The notes under the pieces were generated by a model. That model did no database searches and was not told where the DNA came from. It saw only the letters and a program-made list of their open reading frames with translations. Positions 23,832-32,407 of a stretch of DNA of 64,000 nt are shown here, piece by piece. Origin of the DNA: Methylocystis hirsuta (GTDB lineage: Bacteria > Pseudomonadota > Alphaproteobacteria > Rhizobiales > Beijerinckiaceae); contig NZ_QWDD01000001.1 of NCBI RefSeq assembly GCF_003722355.1, forward strand, positions 2,232,001 through 2,296,000, written 5' to 3'. Every line of letters begins with the position of its first letter. Positions within the stretch are counted from its first letter, which is position 1. The translations under genes were made by a program, and so were the position numbers.

Positions 23832-25301
23832 TCAGCCGCTCATTCGCGCCTTGATCGCGTGTTCCGCCAGAGTCTTGCCGAGCGACCAGACGGCGGAAGG
23901 CGCCTTGTGCGCGTCCGCGATGACGGCGTCGAAGGATTGCTCGATCCAATCGCAATCTTCATCGGAAATCGTGAGCGTCGGCAGCAGCTTGATCGTGTGA
24001 TTGCCGTGTCCGGCCACTTGCGTCAGCACTTTATGATCGCGAAACAGCGGGATGGAGATGAGCTGGCAGAACAGTCCTGAATTCACCGTCTCCAGGAGAT
24101 TCCAAGCGGCCTTCAGTTTGAACGACTTCGGCGGCCCGAATTCGATTCCGATCATGAGGCCCTTGCCGCGCACGTCGGCGACGAGTTCGTAGCCGGCGGC
24201 CATCCGTTGGAACGATGCGAGCAGACGGTCGCCCGTCTTGGCCGCATTCTCGATCACCCGTTCGTTCTTCAGCACGTCCAGCGTCGCGACGCCGGCCGCC
24301 ATAGCGAGATCGTTCTTGCTGAAGGTCGAGCCGTGCACCACGGCGCGATCCATCCGGTCGAAGACCTTGTCGAAGATCCATTTGCGCGTGAGCACCGCTC
24401 CGACCGGCACATGGCCGCCGGAAAGCGCCTTTGCGACAACGATCATATCGGGTTCGACGCCCGGGAAGTGATCGATGGCGAAGAACCGGCCCGTCCGGCC
24501 CACTCCCGTCTGAATTTCGTCGGCGACGAACAGCGTTCCGTATTTGCGGCAGAGCGCTTGCGCGCCGAGGAGATAGCCCTCTTGCGGAATGTTGACGCCC
24601 TTGCCCTGGATCGGCTCGACGAAGAAGGCGGCGACGTCGCGCCCGGCCAAAGCGCGTTCGAGCGCGTCGAGATCATCGAACGCAACCTCGTGCGCGTTCG
24701 GCAGCAGCGGTCCAAAACCCTTTTTGAAAATTTCGTCGCCGTTCATCGACAGCGAACCATAGGTCAGGCCGTGAAAGGAATGCGCGCAGTGCAAGATCCC
24801 GGGGCGACCTGTCGCCGCGCGCGCGAACTTAATCGCCGCTTCAACTCCCTCGGCGCCCGAATTGGCGAAAAAGACCTTTTCCAGCCAAGGCGCGTAGTCG
24901 AGCAATTTTTCCGCGAGAACGCCGGCCAGAACTGAAACGTCAAGTTGCACGAGATTGGCGAGTTCGCCGTCGAGCACGCTCACGAGCGCGTCGCGCACCG
25001 CCGGATGGTTGCGTCCGAGCGCGAAGACTCCCCAGCCGCTGAGGAGATCGAGATAGCGGTCGCCCTTGCGGTCCCACAAATAAGGCCCAAGACCCCGGGT
25101 GAAGCCAACGTCATAGCCGATCGTCTTGAGAACGCGCACCCACATTTCATTGAGGTGTTTTGTATGCAGCGAAAAGCGATCGCTCTCGCGGGACGCCACA
25201 AGCGCGGCGAGGTCATAGCGAGGATCAATTCGCGCAGAACCGCTGTGAGTAGCGTGAACACTCATGGGCGCGCTCGCTGGCGCGGTCGACGAATGGGTCA
25301 T
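23832..25301 (-). CDS. Class III aminotransferase, HpnO-like (hopanoid side chain)
   Basis: The 489-residue PLP enzyme has FFANSGAEGVEAAIKFARAATGR, HSFHGLTYGSLS, FVEPIQGKGVNIPQEGYL, LFVADEIQTGVGRTGRFFA and the PLP lysine in VVAKALSGGHVPVGAVL. The N-terminal MWVRVLKTIGYDVGFTRGLGPYLWDRKG and overall length resemble HpnO, which makes aminobacteriohopanetriol. No other hopanoid gene is nearby, so ornithine/acetylornithine-type or other substrates cannot be excluded. The ATG at 25301 has GGAG about ten bases upstream; ATG at 25265 is an alternative. Confidence 0.8.
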   Translation of the reverse strand: MTHSSTAPASAPMSVHATHSGSARIDPRYDLAALVASRESDRFSLHTKHLNEMWVRVLKTIGYDVGFTRGLGPYLWDRKGDRYLDLLSGWGVFALGRNHPAVRDALVSVLDGELANLVQLDVSVLAGVLAEKLLDYAPWLEKVFFANSGAEGVEAAIKFARAATGRPGILHCAHSFHGLTYGSLSMNGDEIFKKGFGPLLPNAHEVAFDDLDALERALAGRDVAAFFVEPIQGKGVNIPQEGYLLGAQALCRKYGTLFVADEIQTGVGRTGRFFAIDHFPGVEPDMIVVAKALSGGHVPVGAVLTRKWIFDKVFDRMDRAVVHGSTFSKNDLAMAAGVATLDVLKNERVIENAAKTGDRLLASFQRMAAGYELVADVRGKGLMIGIEFGPPKSFKLKAAWNLLETVNSGLFCQLISIPLFRDHKVLTQVAGHGNHTIKLLPTLTISDEDCDWIEQSFDAVIADAHKAPSAVWSLGKTLAEHAIKARMSG

Positions 25302-25736
25302 TGGCGGCGCTCCAACCGAGGAAAAGGCGGGCGGGCGACAGGGCGCGCGACGCTCGCCGGGTTCCGATTGCGCGCCCGGGGCGCGTTTGTCAAATCCCCG
25401 TCGATGTGGCGCATGGGCCACAGGTTCAAAGATTTTGGGCGTCTCCGCCGATTTTGTCGGCGACAGATTCCGCGTTTATTGCGCAATATCGCTGCGCGCG
25501 TCGTCGCGCACGCACGCATATTTCAGTTTCAGCGACAATGGCTTCGCCAATTCGCGCGGCGACGGAGCGCGTATCCACAGACATTCGCTAGTGTACAAAA
25601 ATTGACGGTTGGATGGCGCGCCGCGGGTGTTATCTTGTTAGAAGTGATTCATGAGCGACGCGGGGTGATTCGCGCTTCAGGATAATCGCCGGCGCGCGCC
25701 AGTCGAATGCTCTGGATCAGCACGGGGAGTTGGTCG
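25302..25736. other. Divergent intergenic region, probable long leader of the cold-shock gene
   Basis: These 435 bases lie between divergent genes. No frame on either strand has a ribosome site with family features. The last part before 25737 becomes less GC-rich (CATTCGCTAGTGTACAAAAATTGACGG). Cold-shock genes often have long structured leaders that control translation with temperature, so part of this may be an untranslated leader; this is inference. Confidence 0.5.
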
Positions 25737-26318
25737 GTGAGCGCTAAAGTGACTTTTCAGGATGATTTGACGGCGAGCGCGACAGAATCCGATGAGACCG
25801 GTCTCGAATTGGTCGAAGTCGCGGGACGGATTAAATGGTTCGATGTCGCCAAGGGCTACGGTTTCGTGGTGCCCGACGACGGCTCCGACGATATTCTCCT
25901 GCATGTCACCATTCTCCGCCGCAGCGGTATGCAAACGGCCTTTGAAGGCGCGCGCGTCGTCTGCGAGGCGCAGAAGCGCGTCAAGGGCATGCAGGTCTTT
26001 CGCGTCATCGCGATGGACGAAACCACCGCGGTGCATCCGGCGCAATCATGCGCCGGGCGCACCCACGTCCAAATTGTCCCGACAAGCGGCTATGAGATCG
26101 CCATCGTCAAATGGTTCAACCGCATGAAGGGATTCGGCTTCCTGACGCGCGGCGAAGGCACCGAGGACATTTTTCTGCACATGGAGACGGTGCGCCGCTA
26201 CGGATTGACCGAACTCAAGCCCGGCGATAGCGTCCTCGTGCGTTACGGCGGCGGTCCCAAGGGTCTGATGGCGGCCGAAGTGCGGCCGCTCGACGCCAAA
26301 AGCGTTCCATCGCACTGA
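25737..26318 (+). CDS. Twin cold-shock-domain protein
   Basis: This nucleic-acid-binding protein of 193 residues has two cold-shock domains. The first contains GRIKWFDVAKGYGFVVPDDGSDDILLHVTILRR, the second AIVKWFNRMKGFGFLTRGEGTEDIFLHMETVRR, with the RNP1 (KGYGFV, KGFGFL) and RNP2 (DILLHV, DIFLHM) motifs. GTG at 25737 is preferred because GGGGAG precedes it; an in-frame ATG at 25707 is possible. Double-domain forms of this length are common in Rhizobiales. DUF192 follows on the same strand. Confidence 0.9.
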   Translation: MSAKVTFQDDLTASATESDETGLELVEVAGRIKWFDVAKGYGFVVPDDGSDDILLHVTILRRSGMQTAFEGARVVCEAQKRVKGMQVFRVIAMDETTAVHPAQSCAGRTHVQIVPTSGYEIAIVKWFNRMKGFGFLTRGEGTEDIFLHMETVRRYGLTELKPGDSVLVRYGGGPKGLMAAEVRPLDAKSVPSH

Positions 26319-26361
26319 AGACATCGATGCTGCTGCGCAAGGCTCTTTGGAGCCAACCCGA

Positions 26362-26823
26362 ATGAGAGCGGCGCAAATCCTCCGCACAATGGTCATGTCG
26401 CTCTTGCTGGCGCTGGTCGCTTCGACAGCCGCGCGGGCCGAGCCCGCGGTTGAACTCATGCGCATCGTGACGGCGACGGGGGAGCATGACTTCAAAGTCG
26501 AAGTTGTGGACACGCCCAAGGCGCGCGCCCGCGGCCTCATGTTCCGCAAGTCGATGCCCGCCGATCACGGCATGCTGTTCGAATTCAAGGCCGAGGGGCC
26601 TGTTTCGATGTGGATGAGAAATACTTACATTCCGCTCGACATGGTTTTCATCGGGCGCGACGGGCGGGTGGTGGGCGTGGCCGCCGACACGGAGCCGATG
26701 TCGGAACGAATCATAACTTCGCCGCAGCCAGCTTATGCGGTGCTGGAGCTGAACGCCGGCGCCGCGCAGAAAATGTCGCTCGCGCCCGGAGACCAAGTGC
26801 GGCACCGCATGTTCAAGCGATAG
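26362..26823 (+). CDS. DUF192-family exported protein
   Basis: The 153-residue protein has a signal peptide (cleavage after ARA) and then the DUF192 core: [55 protein letters not shown] and [20 protein letters not shown]. In Rhizobiales it regularly follows a double cold-shock gene, as here (43 bases downstream). Biochemical function is unknown. Confidence 0.9.
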   Translation: MRAAQILRTMVMSLLLALVASTAARAEPAVELMRIVTATGEHDFKVEVVDTPKARARGLMFRKSMPADHGMLFEFKAEGPVSMWMRNTYIPLDMVFIGRDGRVVGVAADTEPMSERIITSPQPAYAVLELNAGAAQKMSLAPGDQVRHRMFKR

Positions 26824-26906
26824 GCGCATTCCCTTGTGAGGGGCGGCCGTGCGTGGTAGCGAATTTCGAGCGAGGGCAGGGCCGCCGTAGGCGCGGCTTG
26901 GTCCGG

Positions 26907-26983
26907 CGGGGTATAGCGCAGCCTGGTAGCGCGGAAGTTTTGGGTACTTCAGGTCGCAGGTTCGAATCCTGCTGCCCCGACCA
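26907..26983 (+). tRNA. tRNA-Pro (anticodon TGG)
   Basis: This is a full cloverleaf of 77 bases including an encoded CCA. Acceptor CGGGGTA pairs with TGCCCCG, the anticodon loop reads TTTTGGGTA with TGG, and the T arm is GCAGGTTCGAATCCTGC. Confidence 0.97.
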
Positions 26984-27047
26984 GCGCGAAGACCGCCGCG
27001 CGCCGCTCTCATGACGCGTCTACGAGCGCAGCCAACGACGAGGCCAT

Positions 27048-27356
27048 ATGACCGCACGCATCTATCTTCCGGCGCCGAGCGCCACTCAATCCGGTCCGGG
27101 GTCGGACATGTGGCGGCTCGACTTCGAGCCGGAGCTTCCGCGCAGCATCGAGCCGCTCATGGGCTGGACGAGCTCCGCTGATATGCGTCAGCAGATCAGG
27201 CTCAAATTCGCCACCAAGGAGGAGGCGATCGCCTACGCCGAGCGCAATGGGCTCCCCTATCGGCTCGAGGAGCCCAAGCCTAATCTGGCGGCGCGGCGCG
27301 GCGCATCCTATTCGGATAATTTCAAGACCAGCCGCATCGGTCTCTGGACGCATTGA
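27048..27356 (+). CDS. NADH dehydrogenase accessory subunit, NDUFS4-like (ETC complex I subunit)
   Basis: The 102-residue protein matches PF04800: ARIYLPAPSATQSGPGSDMWRLDFEPE, IEPLMGWTSSADMRQQIRLKFATKEEAIAYAERNGLPYRLEEP and the ending YSDNFKTSRIGLWTH, close to mitochondrial NDUFS4. It is a peripheral subunit of respiratory complex I in alphaproteobacteria. It lies between tRNA genes, away from a nuo operon, which is its usual position. Confidence 0.94.
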   Translation: MTARIYLPAPSATQSGPGSDMWRLDFEPELPRSIEPLMGWTSSADMRQQIRLKFATKEEAIAYAERNGLPYRLEEPKPNLAARRGASYSDNFKTSRIGLWTH

Positions 27357-27365
27357 GGCTGTTTC

Positions 27366-27442
27366 GGCCCCGTAGCTCAGCCGGATAGAGCAACTGCCTT
27401 CTAAGCAGTAGGTCGCAGGTTCGAATCCTGCCGGGGTCGCCA
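27366..27442 (+). tRNA. tRNA-Arg (anticodon TCT)
   Basis: 77 bases with encoded CCA. Acceptor GGCCCCG pairs with CGGGGTC (one G-T pair), the anticodon stem CTGCC...AGCAG encloses TTCTAA with TCT, and the T arm is GCAGGTTCGAATCCTGC. It reads AGA/AGG codons. It differs from the next tRNA gene at three positions only. Confidence 0.96.
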
Positions 27443-27522
27443 TATATGACTACCCTGTCGGGCGTTGCTGGTGCCGCGTTGGCCGAACTGATACGGTCCG
27501 CGGCGAAAGCTGCGCCGTCGAC

Positions 27523-27599
27523 GGCTCCGTAGCTCAGCTGGATAGAGCAACTGCCTTCGAAGCAGTAGGTCGCAGGTTCGAATCCTGCCGGGGTCGCCA
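27523..27599 (+). tRNA. tRNA-Arg (anticodon TCG)
   Basis: 77 bases with encoded CCA. Acceptor GGCTCCG pairs with CGGGGTC using two G-T wobble pairs, and the anticodon is TCG. Compared with the gene at 27366 it has C-to-T in the acceptor, C-to-T in the D loop and T-to-G in the anticodon; everything else is identical. It appears to be a local duplicate reassigned to CGN codons. Confidence 0.94.
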
Positions 27600-27628
27600 G
27601 TCGAAGTTTAGTCGACGGGGACGGGCGA

Positions 27629-28372
27629 ATGCGGCTCAACCGCCAGGTTGCGACAGGGATCGCCGGCGCTCTGGCTGTCGCCTTGGCGTTCGTCTCACCC
27701 CTCGACGCTTTGGCTCAAGGCGATTTTTTGGATTTCCTCTTTGGGCCCGATCGATCTCCGGCGTTCTCGTCCCACCGCTCCTGGCGGCCGATGCGTGCGC
27801 GCTCGCGGCAACCGAGGCGCGCGCCGAAAACGTCAATTCATTACGCCAAACCCGAAGCCGTAGGCGCCTCCGACACGGACTCGATGTCCGGCGGCGGCTA
27901 TTGCGTGCGCGCCTGCGACGGCTATTATTTTCCCCTCGTCAAATTATCGCGAATTTCCGGCCAGCAATCCTGCGAATTCGCCTGTCCGTCAGCGCGCGTG
28001 CAGCTTTATCAGGGCGCAAGCATCGAGCAGGCGCGTAACGCCAAAGGGCAGCGCTATTCGGCGCTTCCGGCGGCGTTCAGCTTTCGCGACAAGCTGACTG
28101 CGGGGTGCTTATGCAACAATCCCGCCGCGTCTCGCGACTATTACCTTGGGCTGTCCCGCCGGGATCCGACATTGCAAACCGGCGATATCGTCATCGGCGA
28201 GAAGGACGCTTTCATTTACAGCCGCTCAAGCCTTGTGAGCGTCAGTCATGCCTCGCGCCAGATCAGGGCGCGGCTGCGAGGCGTGCTGTCGCGCAACATC
28301 GCGCCGGACGCGGCGCGCGCCTCCCACCAAGGCGCCGTAGCGTTGAACAAAACGCAGCGACCGCCAAAATAG
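27629..28372 (+). CDS. DUF2865-domain exported protein
   Basis: The 247-residue protein has a signal peptide (to about residue 29), a basic disordered stretch, then GGGYCVRACDGYYFPL, SCEFACPSARVQLYQGASIEQARNAKGQRYSALPAAFSFR and CLCNNPA, the Cys-rich DUF2865 core found in Rhizobiales. Six conserved Cys suggest disulfides in the periplasm. Function is unknown. Confidence 0.88.
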   Translation: MRLNRQVATGIAGALAVALAFVSPLDALAQGDFLDFLFGPDRSPAFSSHRSWRPMRARSRQPRRAPKTSIHYAKPEAVGASDTDSMSGGGYCVRACDGYYFPLVKLSRISGQQSCEFACPSARVQLYQGASIEQARNAKGQRYSALPAAFSFRDKLTAGCLCNNPAASRDYYLGLSRRDPTLQTGDIVIGEKDAFIYSRSSLVSVSHASRQIRARLRGVLSRNIAPDAARASHQGAVALNKTQRPPK

Positions 28373-28479
28373 TCGCGGCCACGGCGTCTGCGGCGCTTTA
28401 CACTCGAAGCCGCGCCCGCTATGTGCCGCGAGCTCGTTTATGACGGTTTTGTGACGGGTTCCCGGGAGGCACGAGCGCC

Positions 28480-29124
28480 ATGCTGTCTTGGTTTCAGGCG
28501 CTCATGCCGCGAGAGGAGCGCTTCTTCGATCTTTTCGAGCGGCATGCGGAGACGCTCGTCGCGGGATCCCACGCCTTGCGCGAGTTGCTGAACGGGGGCG
28601 ACCGCGTGCTCGTCTGCAGCCAAGAAATCCGTCGTCAGGAGCATGAGGCCGACGCCATCGTCCGCGAGGCCCATCTGGCGGTTCGCCGCACATTCATCAC
28701 GCCGTTCGATCGCAGCGACATCCGTGACCTGGTCACCGCGATGGACGACGCGATCGACCAAATGCATCAAACGGCGAAGGCGACGCTGCTCTACGAGACG
28801 CGAGATTTCGAGCCCGCCATGCGTCGCATGGGCGATATTATCGTCCAGTCGGCGGAACTCACGCGCAGCGCCATACCCTTGTTGCGCTTGATGCGCCAGA
28901 ATGCCGGCAGGCTCAACGCTTTCAGCGAGGAGATCACCCGCATTGAGGACGAGGCCGACGCCATTCACGATCAGGGCTTGAAGGAGCTGTTTCTGGCGCA
29001 CCGCCACAAAGACCCGATGGCGTTCATCGTCGGCGCGGAAATCTACGGCCATCTCGAAAGAGTCGTCGATGGCTTCGAGGATGTCGCCGACCGCGTCGCC
29101 GGCATCGTCATCGAGCATACTTAG
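28480..29124 (+). CDS. DUF47-family (PhoU-like) phosphate transport regulator
   Basis: The 214-residue all-helical protein has the PhoU-like repeats: FFDLFERHAETLVAGSHALRELL, EIRRQEHEADAIVREAHLAVRRTFITPFDRSDIRDLVTAMDDAIDQM and a second half with EEITRIEDEADAIHDQGL. These proteins sit next to PiT transporters and modulate them. GGGAGG precedes the start, and nine bases separate its stop from the transporter start. Confidence 0.93.
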   Translation: MLSWFQALMPREERFFDLFERHAETLVAGSHALRELLNGGDRVLVCSQEIRRQEHEADAIVREAHLAVRRTFITPFDRSDIRDLVTAMDDAIDQMHQTAKATLLYETRDFEPAMRRMGDIIVQSAELTRSAIPLLRLMRQNAGRLNAFSEEITRIEDEADAIHDQGLKELFLAHRHKDPMAFIVGAEIYGHLERVVDGFEDVADRVAGIVIEHT

Positions 29125-29133
29125 GGTCGACGC

Positions 29134-30132
29134 TTGCAGAACTTTTCATCGTATCTCATTGGGCTTATCGCGGTCGCTCTGATCTTCGATTTCCTGAACG
29201 GTCTGCACGACGCCGCCAACTCCATCGCGACGATCGTCTCGACCCGCGTTCTACGTCCGCAATTCGCAGTGGCCTGGGCCGCCTTCTTCAACTTCATCGC
29301 CTTCCTGTTTTTTGGGCTTCACGTGGCGCAAACTGTGGGCGCTGGCATCGTCTCGCCCGATATCGTGGACGATTTCGTGGTGTTCGGCGCGCTGATGGGG
29401 GCGATCGTCTGGAATTTGATCACATGGGGATTGGGCATTCCGTCCTCGAGTTCGCACGCCCTCGTCGGCGGCCTCGTGGGCGCCGGCGTGGCCAAGGTCG
29501 GCGCGTCCGCGATCGTCTGGAACGGGCTGCTCAAGACCAGCGTCGCGATCGTATTGTCGCCGGCGCTCGGATTCGTCCTGGCGCTGGCGCTGATCCTGCT
29601 CGTGTCCTGGATCTTCGTGCGGCGGACGCCGGGCGGCGTCGATGCGCTGTTTCGCATCCTGCAATTCGCCTCAGCTTCCCTTTATTCGCTGGGCCATGGC
29701 GGCAATGACGCGCAGAAAACCATGGGGGTGATCGCGGTGCTCCTCTATTCGCACGGTGCGCTCGGCGGCGAGTTCTACGTGCCCTTTTGGGCTGTCATCG
29801 CCTGTCAGGCGGCCATGGGCCTTGGAACCTTGTTTGGCGGATGGCGGATCGTGCGCACAATGGGATCCAGGATCACCCGCTTGACGCCGGTGCAAGGGTT
29901 CTGCGCCGAGACGGGGGGCGCTATCACTCTGTTCCTCGCGACGGCGCTGGGCGTTCCGGTGTCGACGACGCATACGATCACCGGCGCGATCATTGGCGTG
30001 GGCGCGTCGAGGCGCGTGGCGGCGGTCCGCTGGAATGTCGCGAAAGACATCGTTGTCGCCTGGGTCATCACCATGCCGATGGCCGCCTTTTTCGCCGCGA
30101 CCTTCTACGCGCTTGCGAGGTTCGCGGCATGA
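29134..30132 (+). CDS. pit: Low-affinity inorganic phosphate transporter, PiT family
   Basis: The 332-residue protein has about eight to ten membrane helices. The two inverted PiT signatures are present: FDFLNGLHDAANSIATIVSTRVL near the N-terminus and SLGHGGNDAQKTMGVIAVLLY in the second half. IPSSSSHALVGGLVGAG and VPVSTTHTITGAIIGVG are the paired inner repeats. It should move metal-phosphate with protons. The start is TTG at 29134. The stop overlaps the Nudix start (ATGA), so all three genes form one operon. Confidence 0.94.
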   Translation: MQNFSSYLIGLIAVALIFDFLNGLHDAANSIATIVSTRVLRPQFAVAWAAFFNFIAFLFFGLHVAQTVGAGIVSPDIVDDFVVFGALMGAIVWNLITWGLGIPSSSSHALVGGLVGAGVAKVGASAIVWNGLLKTSVAIVLSPALGFVLALALILLVSWIFVRRTPGGVDALFRILQFASASLYSLGHGGNDAQKTMGVIAVLLYSHGALGGEFYVPFWAVIACQAAMGLGTLFGGWRIVRTMGSRITRLTPVQGFCAETGGAITLFLATALGVPVSTTHTITGAIIGVGASRRVAAVRWNVAKDIVVAWVITMPMAAFFAATFYALARFAA

Positions 30133-30599
30133 AGCCGGCCAAAGTGAAGAAGAAGCGCGTCGGCGCGGGTTCTGTCGTTCGCACGCAATATGCGGCCTTA
30201 CCGTGGCGAATCAATAGTGGGCGCCTGGAGGTCATGCTGGTCACCTCCCGCGACACAAGGCGCTGGGTGATACCGAAGGGCTGGCCGATGAAAGGCCGCA
30301 AACCGCATATCGTCGCGGCGATCGAAGCGGTGCAGGAGGCCGGCCTCATCGGCAAGGTGGACAAAGCGAAGCTCGGCGACTTCGGCTATGAAAAGCGTCT
30401 CGACAGCGGCGCGACCGTCGACTGCCGCGTCGAGGTGTTTTCTCTGCGCGTACAAAGGCAGCGCAAGAAATGGCGCGAGAAGAAGCAGCGCGCCACCCGA
30501 TGGTTTGAGTGCGTCGTCGCCGCCGGACTCGTCGAGGAGCCTGAGCTGCGCGCCTTGATGCTGGGGTTCTGCGACGCGTCAGCTCCGCCAAAAGTCTAG
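30129..30599 (+). CDS. Nudix-domain protein with an altered catalytic box
   Basis: The 156-residue protein has a basic N-terminus and the fold of DIPP-type Nudix hydrolases (AALPWRINSGRLEVMLVTSRDTRRWVIPKGWPMKG). The helix that normally reads REAxEEAG is IEAVQEAG (codons from about 30331): the Arg and one metal-binding Glu are replaced by Ile and Gln. Family members degrade diphosphoinositol or other nucleoside diphosphate-linked compounds; with this change activity is doubtful. Overlap with pit suggests a role linked to phosphate. Confidence 0.82.
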   Translation: MKPAKVKKKRVGAGSVVRTQYAALPWRINSGRLEVMLVTSRDTRRWVIPKGWPMKGRKPHIVAAIEAVQEAGLIGKVDKAKLGDFGYEKRLDSGATVDCRVEVFSLRVQRQRKKWREKKQRATRWFECVVAAGLVEEPELRALMLGFCDASAPPKV

Positions 30600-30615
30600 C
30601 GACGTATAGATCCCG

Positions 30616-30645
30616 CTGCATTTGGGCGGAATCGCCCAAATGCAG
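30616..30645. repeat. Perfect 13-bp hairpin after the Nudix gene
   Basis: CTGCATTTGGGCG (30616-30628) and CGCCCAAATGCAG (30633-30645) pair perfectly around GAAT. There is no T run, so it may be part of a dispersed repeat or a Rho-dependent stop rather than a classic terminator. Confidence 0.7.
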
Positions 30646-30670
30646 ACAACGTGATCGATTCCAAAAGTTT

Positions 30671-30722
30671 AGAGCGCGCTCTACGCGAAAAACCGGTTCC
30701 CACTTTTTCGCGGCGCGCTCTA
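30671..30722. repeat. Rhizobial-type palindrome (GAGCGCGCTCT family)
   Basis: GAGCGCGCTCT at the left and GGCGCGCTCT at the right flank GCGAAAAACCGGTTCCCACTTTTTCGC, in which GCGAAAAA pairs with TTTTTCGC. This form is scattered between genes in many Rhizobiales. The right end touches the stop of the gene at 30720. Confidence 0.7.
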
Positions 30723-31073
30723 CCGCGTTTTCGCCGGCGGCGGATCGGCGCGCATCCAGCCTTTCGGAAGCTTCATGCGGGCGGCCTTACAAAACCCCGT
30801 AGGTTCGGCGACTTTGGCGGTCTTGTCTTTTCTGCCCGAGCGGCTCTTGGCTCCTGCTGGGGGAGCATCCTTGTCGCCTTTGTCGTAGACCGTCTTGTCC
30901 TTGCAGACGTCGGGGCATTTGCCGATCACGTCGGACTTGTTCTGGCCGCATCCCTTGCAGGCGCATGTGGAGTTCGGAAAGTCCTGACCACTGGCCGCCC
31001 GCGCCGGCGCGACGCCCGCAATCAAAAAACCGCAGACGGCCACATAGGCAGCAACCCGGGAAACGGCCACCAT
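30720..31073 (-). CDS. Small secreted cysteine-rich protein
   Basis: The 117-residue protein has a signal peptide ending at ARA (about residue 25) and a mature part with ST-C-A-C-KG-C-GQN, GKCPDVCKDK and GFCKAARMKLPKGWMRADPP, six Cys in all. The middle is Lys/Asp/Gly-rich and likely disordered. The start at 31073 is supported by AGGAG eight bases upstream. I do not recognise the family. It is tandem with metC on the minus strand. Confidence 0.7.
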   Translation of the reverse strand: MVAVSRVAAYVAVCGFLIAGVAPARAASGQDFPNSTCACKGCGQNKSDVIGKCPDVCKDKTVYDKGDKDAPPAGAKSRSGRKDKTAKVAEPTGFCKAARMKLPKGWMRADPPPAKTR

Positions 31074-31147
31074 ATTGCTTCTCCTCTTCAAGACATCTTT
31101 TCACGATAAGAATGCCAAAACCTGGAATACACTGCCGCGCGCCGCCT

Positions 31148-32332
31148 TCAATGGCCGTTGAGGCGCGCGAGCCCCGCCTCGAGATCAGACTTCAGATCCG
31201 CGACATCCTCCAGTCCGATGGAGAAGCGCAGCGTCGGTCCTTCCGGAGTCCAGCGCGTCGCCGTCCTGTAAGAAGAGCAGTCGAAAGGCAGGACAAGGCT
31301 TTCATAGCCGCCCCATGAGAATCCGATGCCGAACAATTCCAATCCGTCGACAAAAGCGGCGACCGCTTTTTTTGAAGTCTCTTTGAGGATAACGGAAAAA
31401 ACGCCAGAGGCGCCGGTAAAGTCTCGTTTCCACAGCGCGTGGCCGGGATGCGTCGCAAGGCCGGGATGCAGCACGCGCGAAACTTCCGGCCGGTTCTCCA
31501 GCCACTGCGCGACGTCGAGCGCGGCGCGCTCCTGTTCGCGCAGCCGTAGCGCCATGGTGCGCAGCCCGCGCAAGGCGAGCGCGGCGTCGTCGGGACCGGA
31601 CCCCATGCTGAAGGCGTTGAAGGTCGCGCGCAGGCGCTTCGCCCACTCCGAATTGGCCGAAACAAGCCCCATGAGGAGGTCTGCGTGGCCCGAGAGATAT
31701 TTGGTGCCGGCTTCGATGACGAGGTCGCAGCCGCGCTCATGCGGCGGGAAGAGAAGAGGGGTCGCCCAGGTGTTATCCGCGATGACACAGGCGCCATGGG
31801 CGTGGGCGGCCGCGGCGATCGCAGGAATGTCTTGAACTTCCATGCTCAGGGAGCCGGGCGACTCGACGAGCACCGCGGTCGTTTCGGGCTTCATCATCGC
31901 GGCGATGCCGCCGCCGATCAAGGGATCATAATAGTCGACTTTGACCCCGAAACGCGCGAGAAGAGCATCGCAGAAGATCCGCGTCGGCTGATAGGCCGAA
32001 TCCACGATGAGCGCATGCGCGCCCGCGTGGGTGGCGGTGAGGAGCGCCAACCCGATCGCCGCAAGGCCGGAGGGCGTCAACACCGTATCCGCGGCGCCGG
32101 CGATCTCGCTCCAGCCCTGCTCGAGCGCGCGAGTCGTGGGCGTCCCCTTGGTGCCGTAGGTGTACGGCTGCCGTAACGCCTCGAGAGCGGCGACCGTCGG
32201 GAACAGCACCGTCGAACCGCGATAAATAGGGGGATTGACGAAGCCGAAATGATCGAACGGCGTGCGGCCGGCTTGCGTCACCAGAGTGGCGGGCTTTAAT
32301 TTGCGCCGTGCTTTTCTTTTTTCTTCGGACAT
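31148..32332 (-). CDS. metC: Cystathionine beta-lyase
   Basis: This PLP enzyme splits cystathionine to homocysteine in methionine synthesis. The 394-residue protein has FVNPPIYRGSTVLFPT, LTPSGLAAIGLALL, ADNTWATPLLFPP, the PLP lysine in EAGTKYLSGHADLLMG and C-terminal TRWTPEGPTLRFSIGLED. SYQPTR-like and NTWATP features fit MetC rather than MetB. The start ATG is at 32332; the open frame runs far upstream but that part is antisense to the binding-protein gene. Confidence 0.92.
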   Translation of the reverse strand: MSEEKRKARRKLKPATLVTQAGRTPFDHFGFVNPPIYRGSTVLFPTVAALEALRQPYTYGTKGTPTTRALEQGWSEIAGAADTVLTPSGLAAIGLALLTATHAGAHALIVDSAYQPTRIFCDALLARFGVKVDYYDPLIGGGIAAMMKPETTAVLVESPGSLSMEVQDIPAIAAAAHAHGACVIADNTWATPLLFPPHERGCDLVIEAGTKYLSGHADLLMGLVSANSEWAKRLRATFNAFSMGSGPDDAALALRGLRTMALRLREQERAALDVAQWLENRPEVSRVLHPGLATHPGHALWKRDFTGASGVFSVILKETSKKAVAAFVDGLELFGIGFSWGGYESLVLPFDCSSYRTATRWTPEGPTLRFSIGLEDVADLKSDLEAGLARLNGH

Positions 32333-32407
32333 GCCGCCTCTGACAACTCGCCGTTGCGTGAACGCCGCTCGACCGTAGTATATCCTCCGCCGGATGCCGA
32401 GCCCGCC

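Noticed and set aside
32333..32407. SAM-type riboswitch upstream of metC
   Set aside because: Only 75 bases separate metC from the divergent receptor gene, and no pseudoknot-like conserved core could be recognised.
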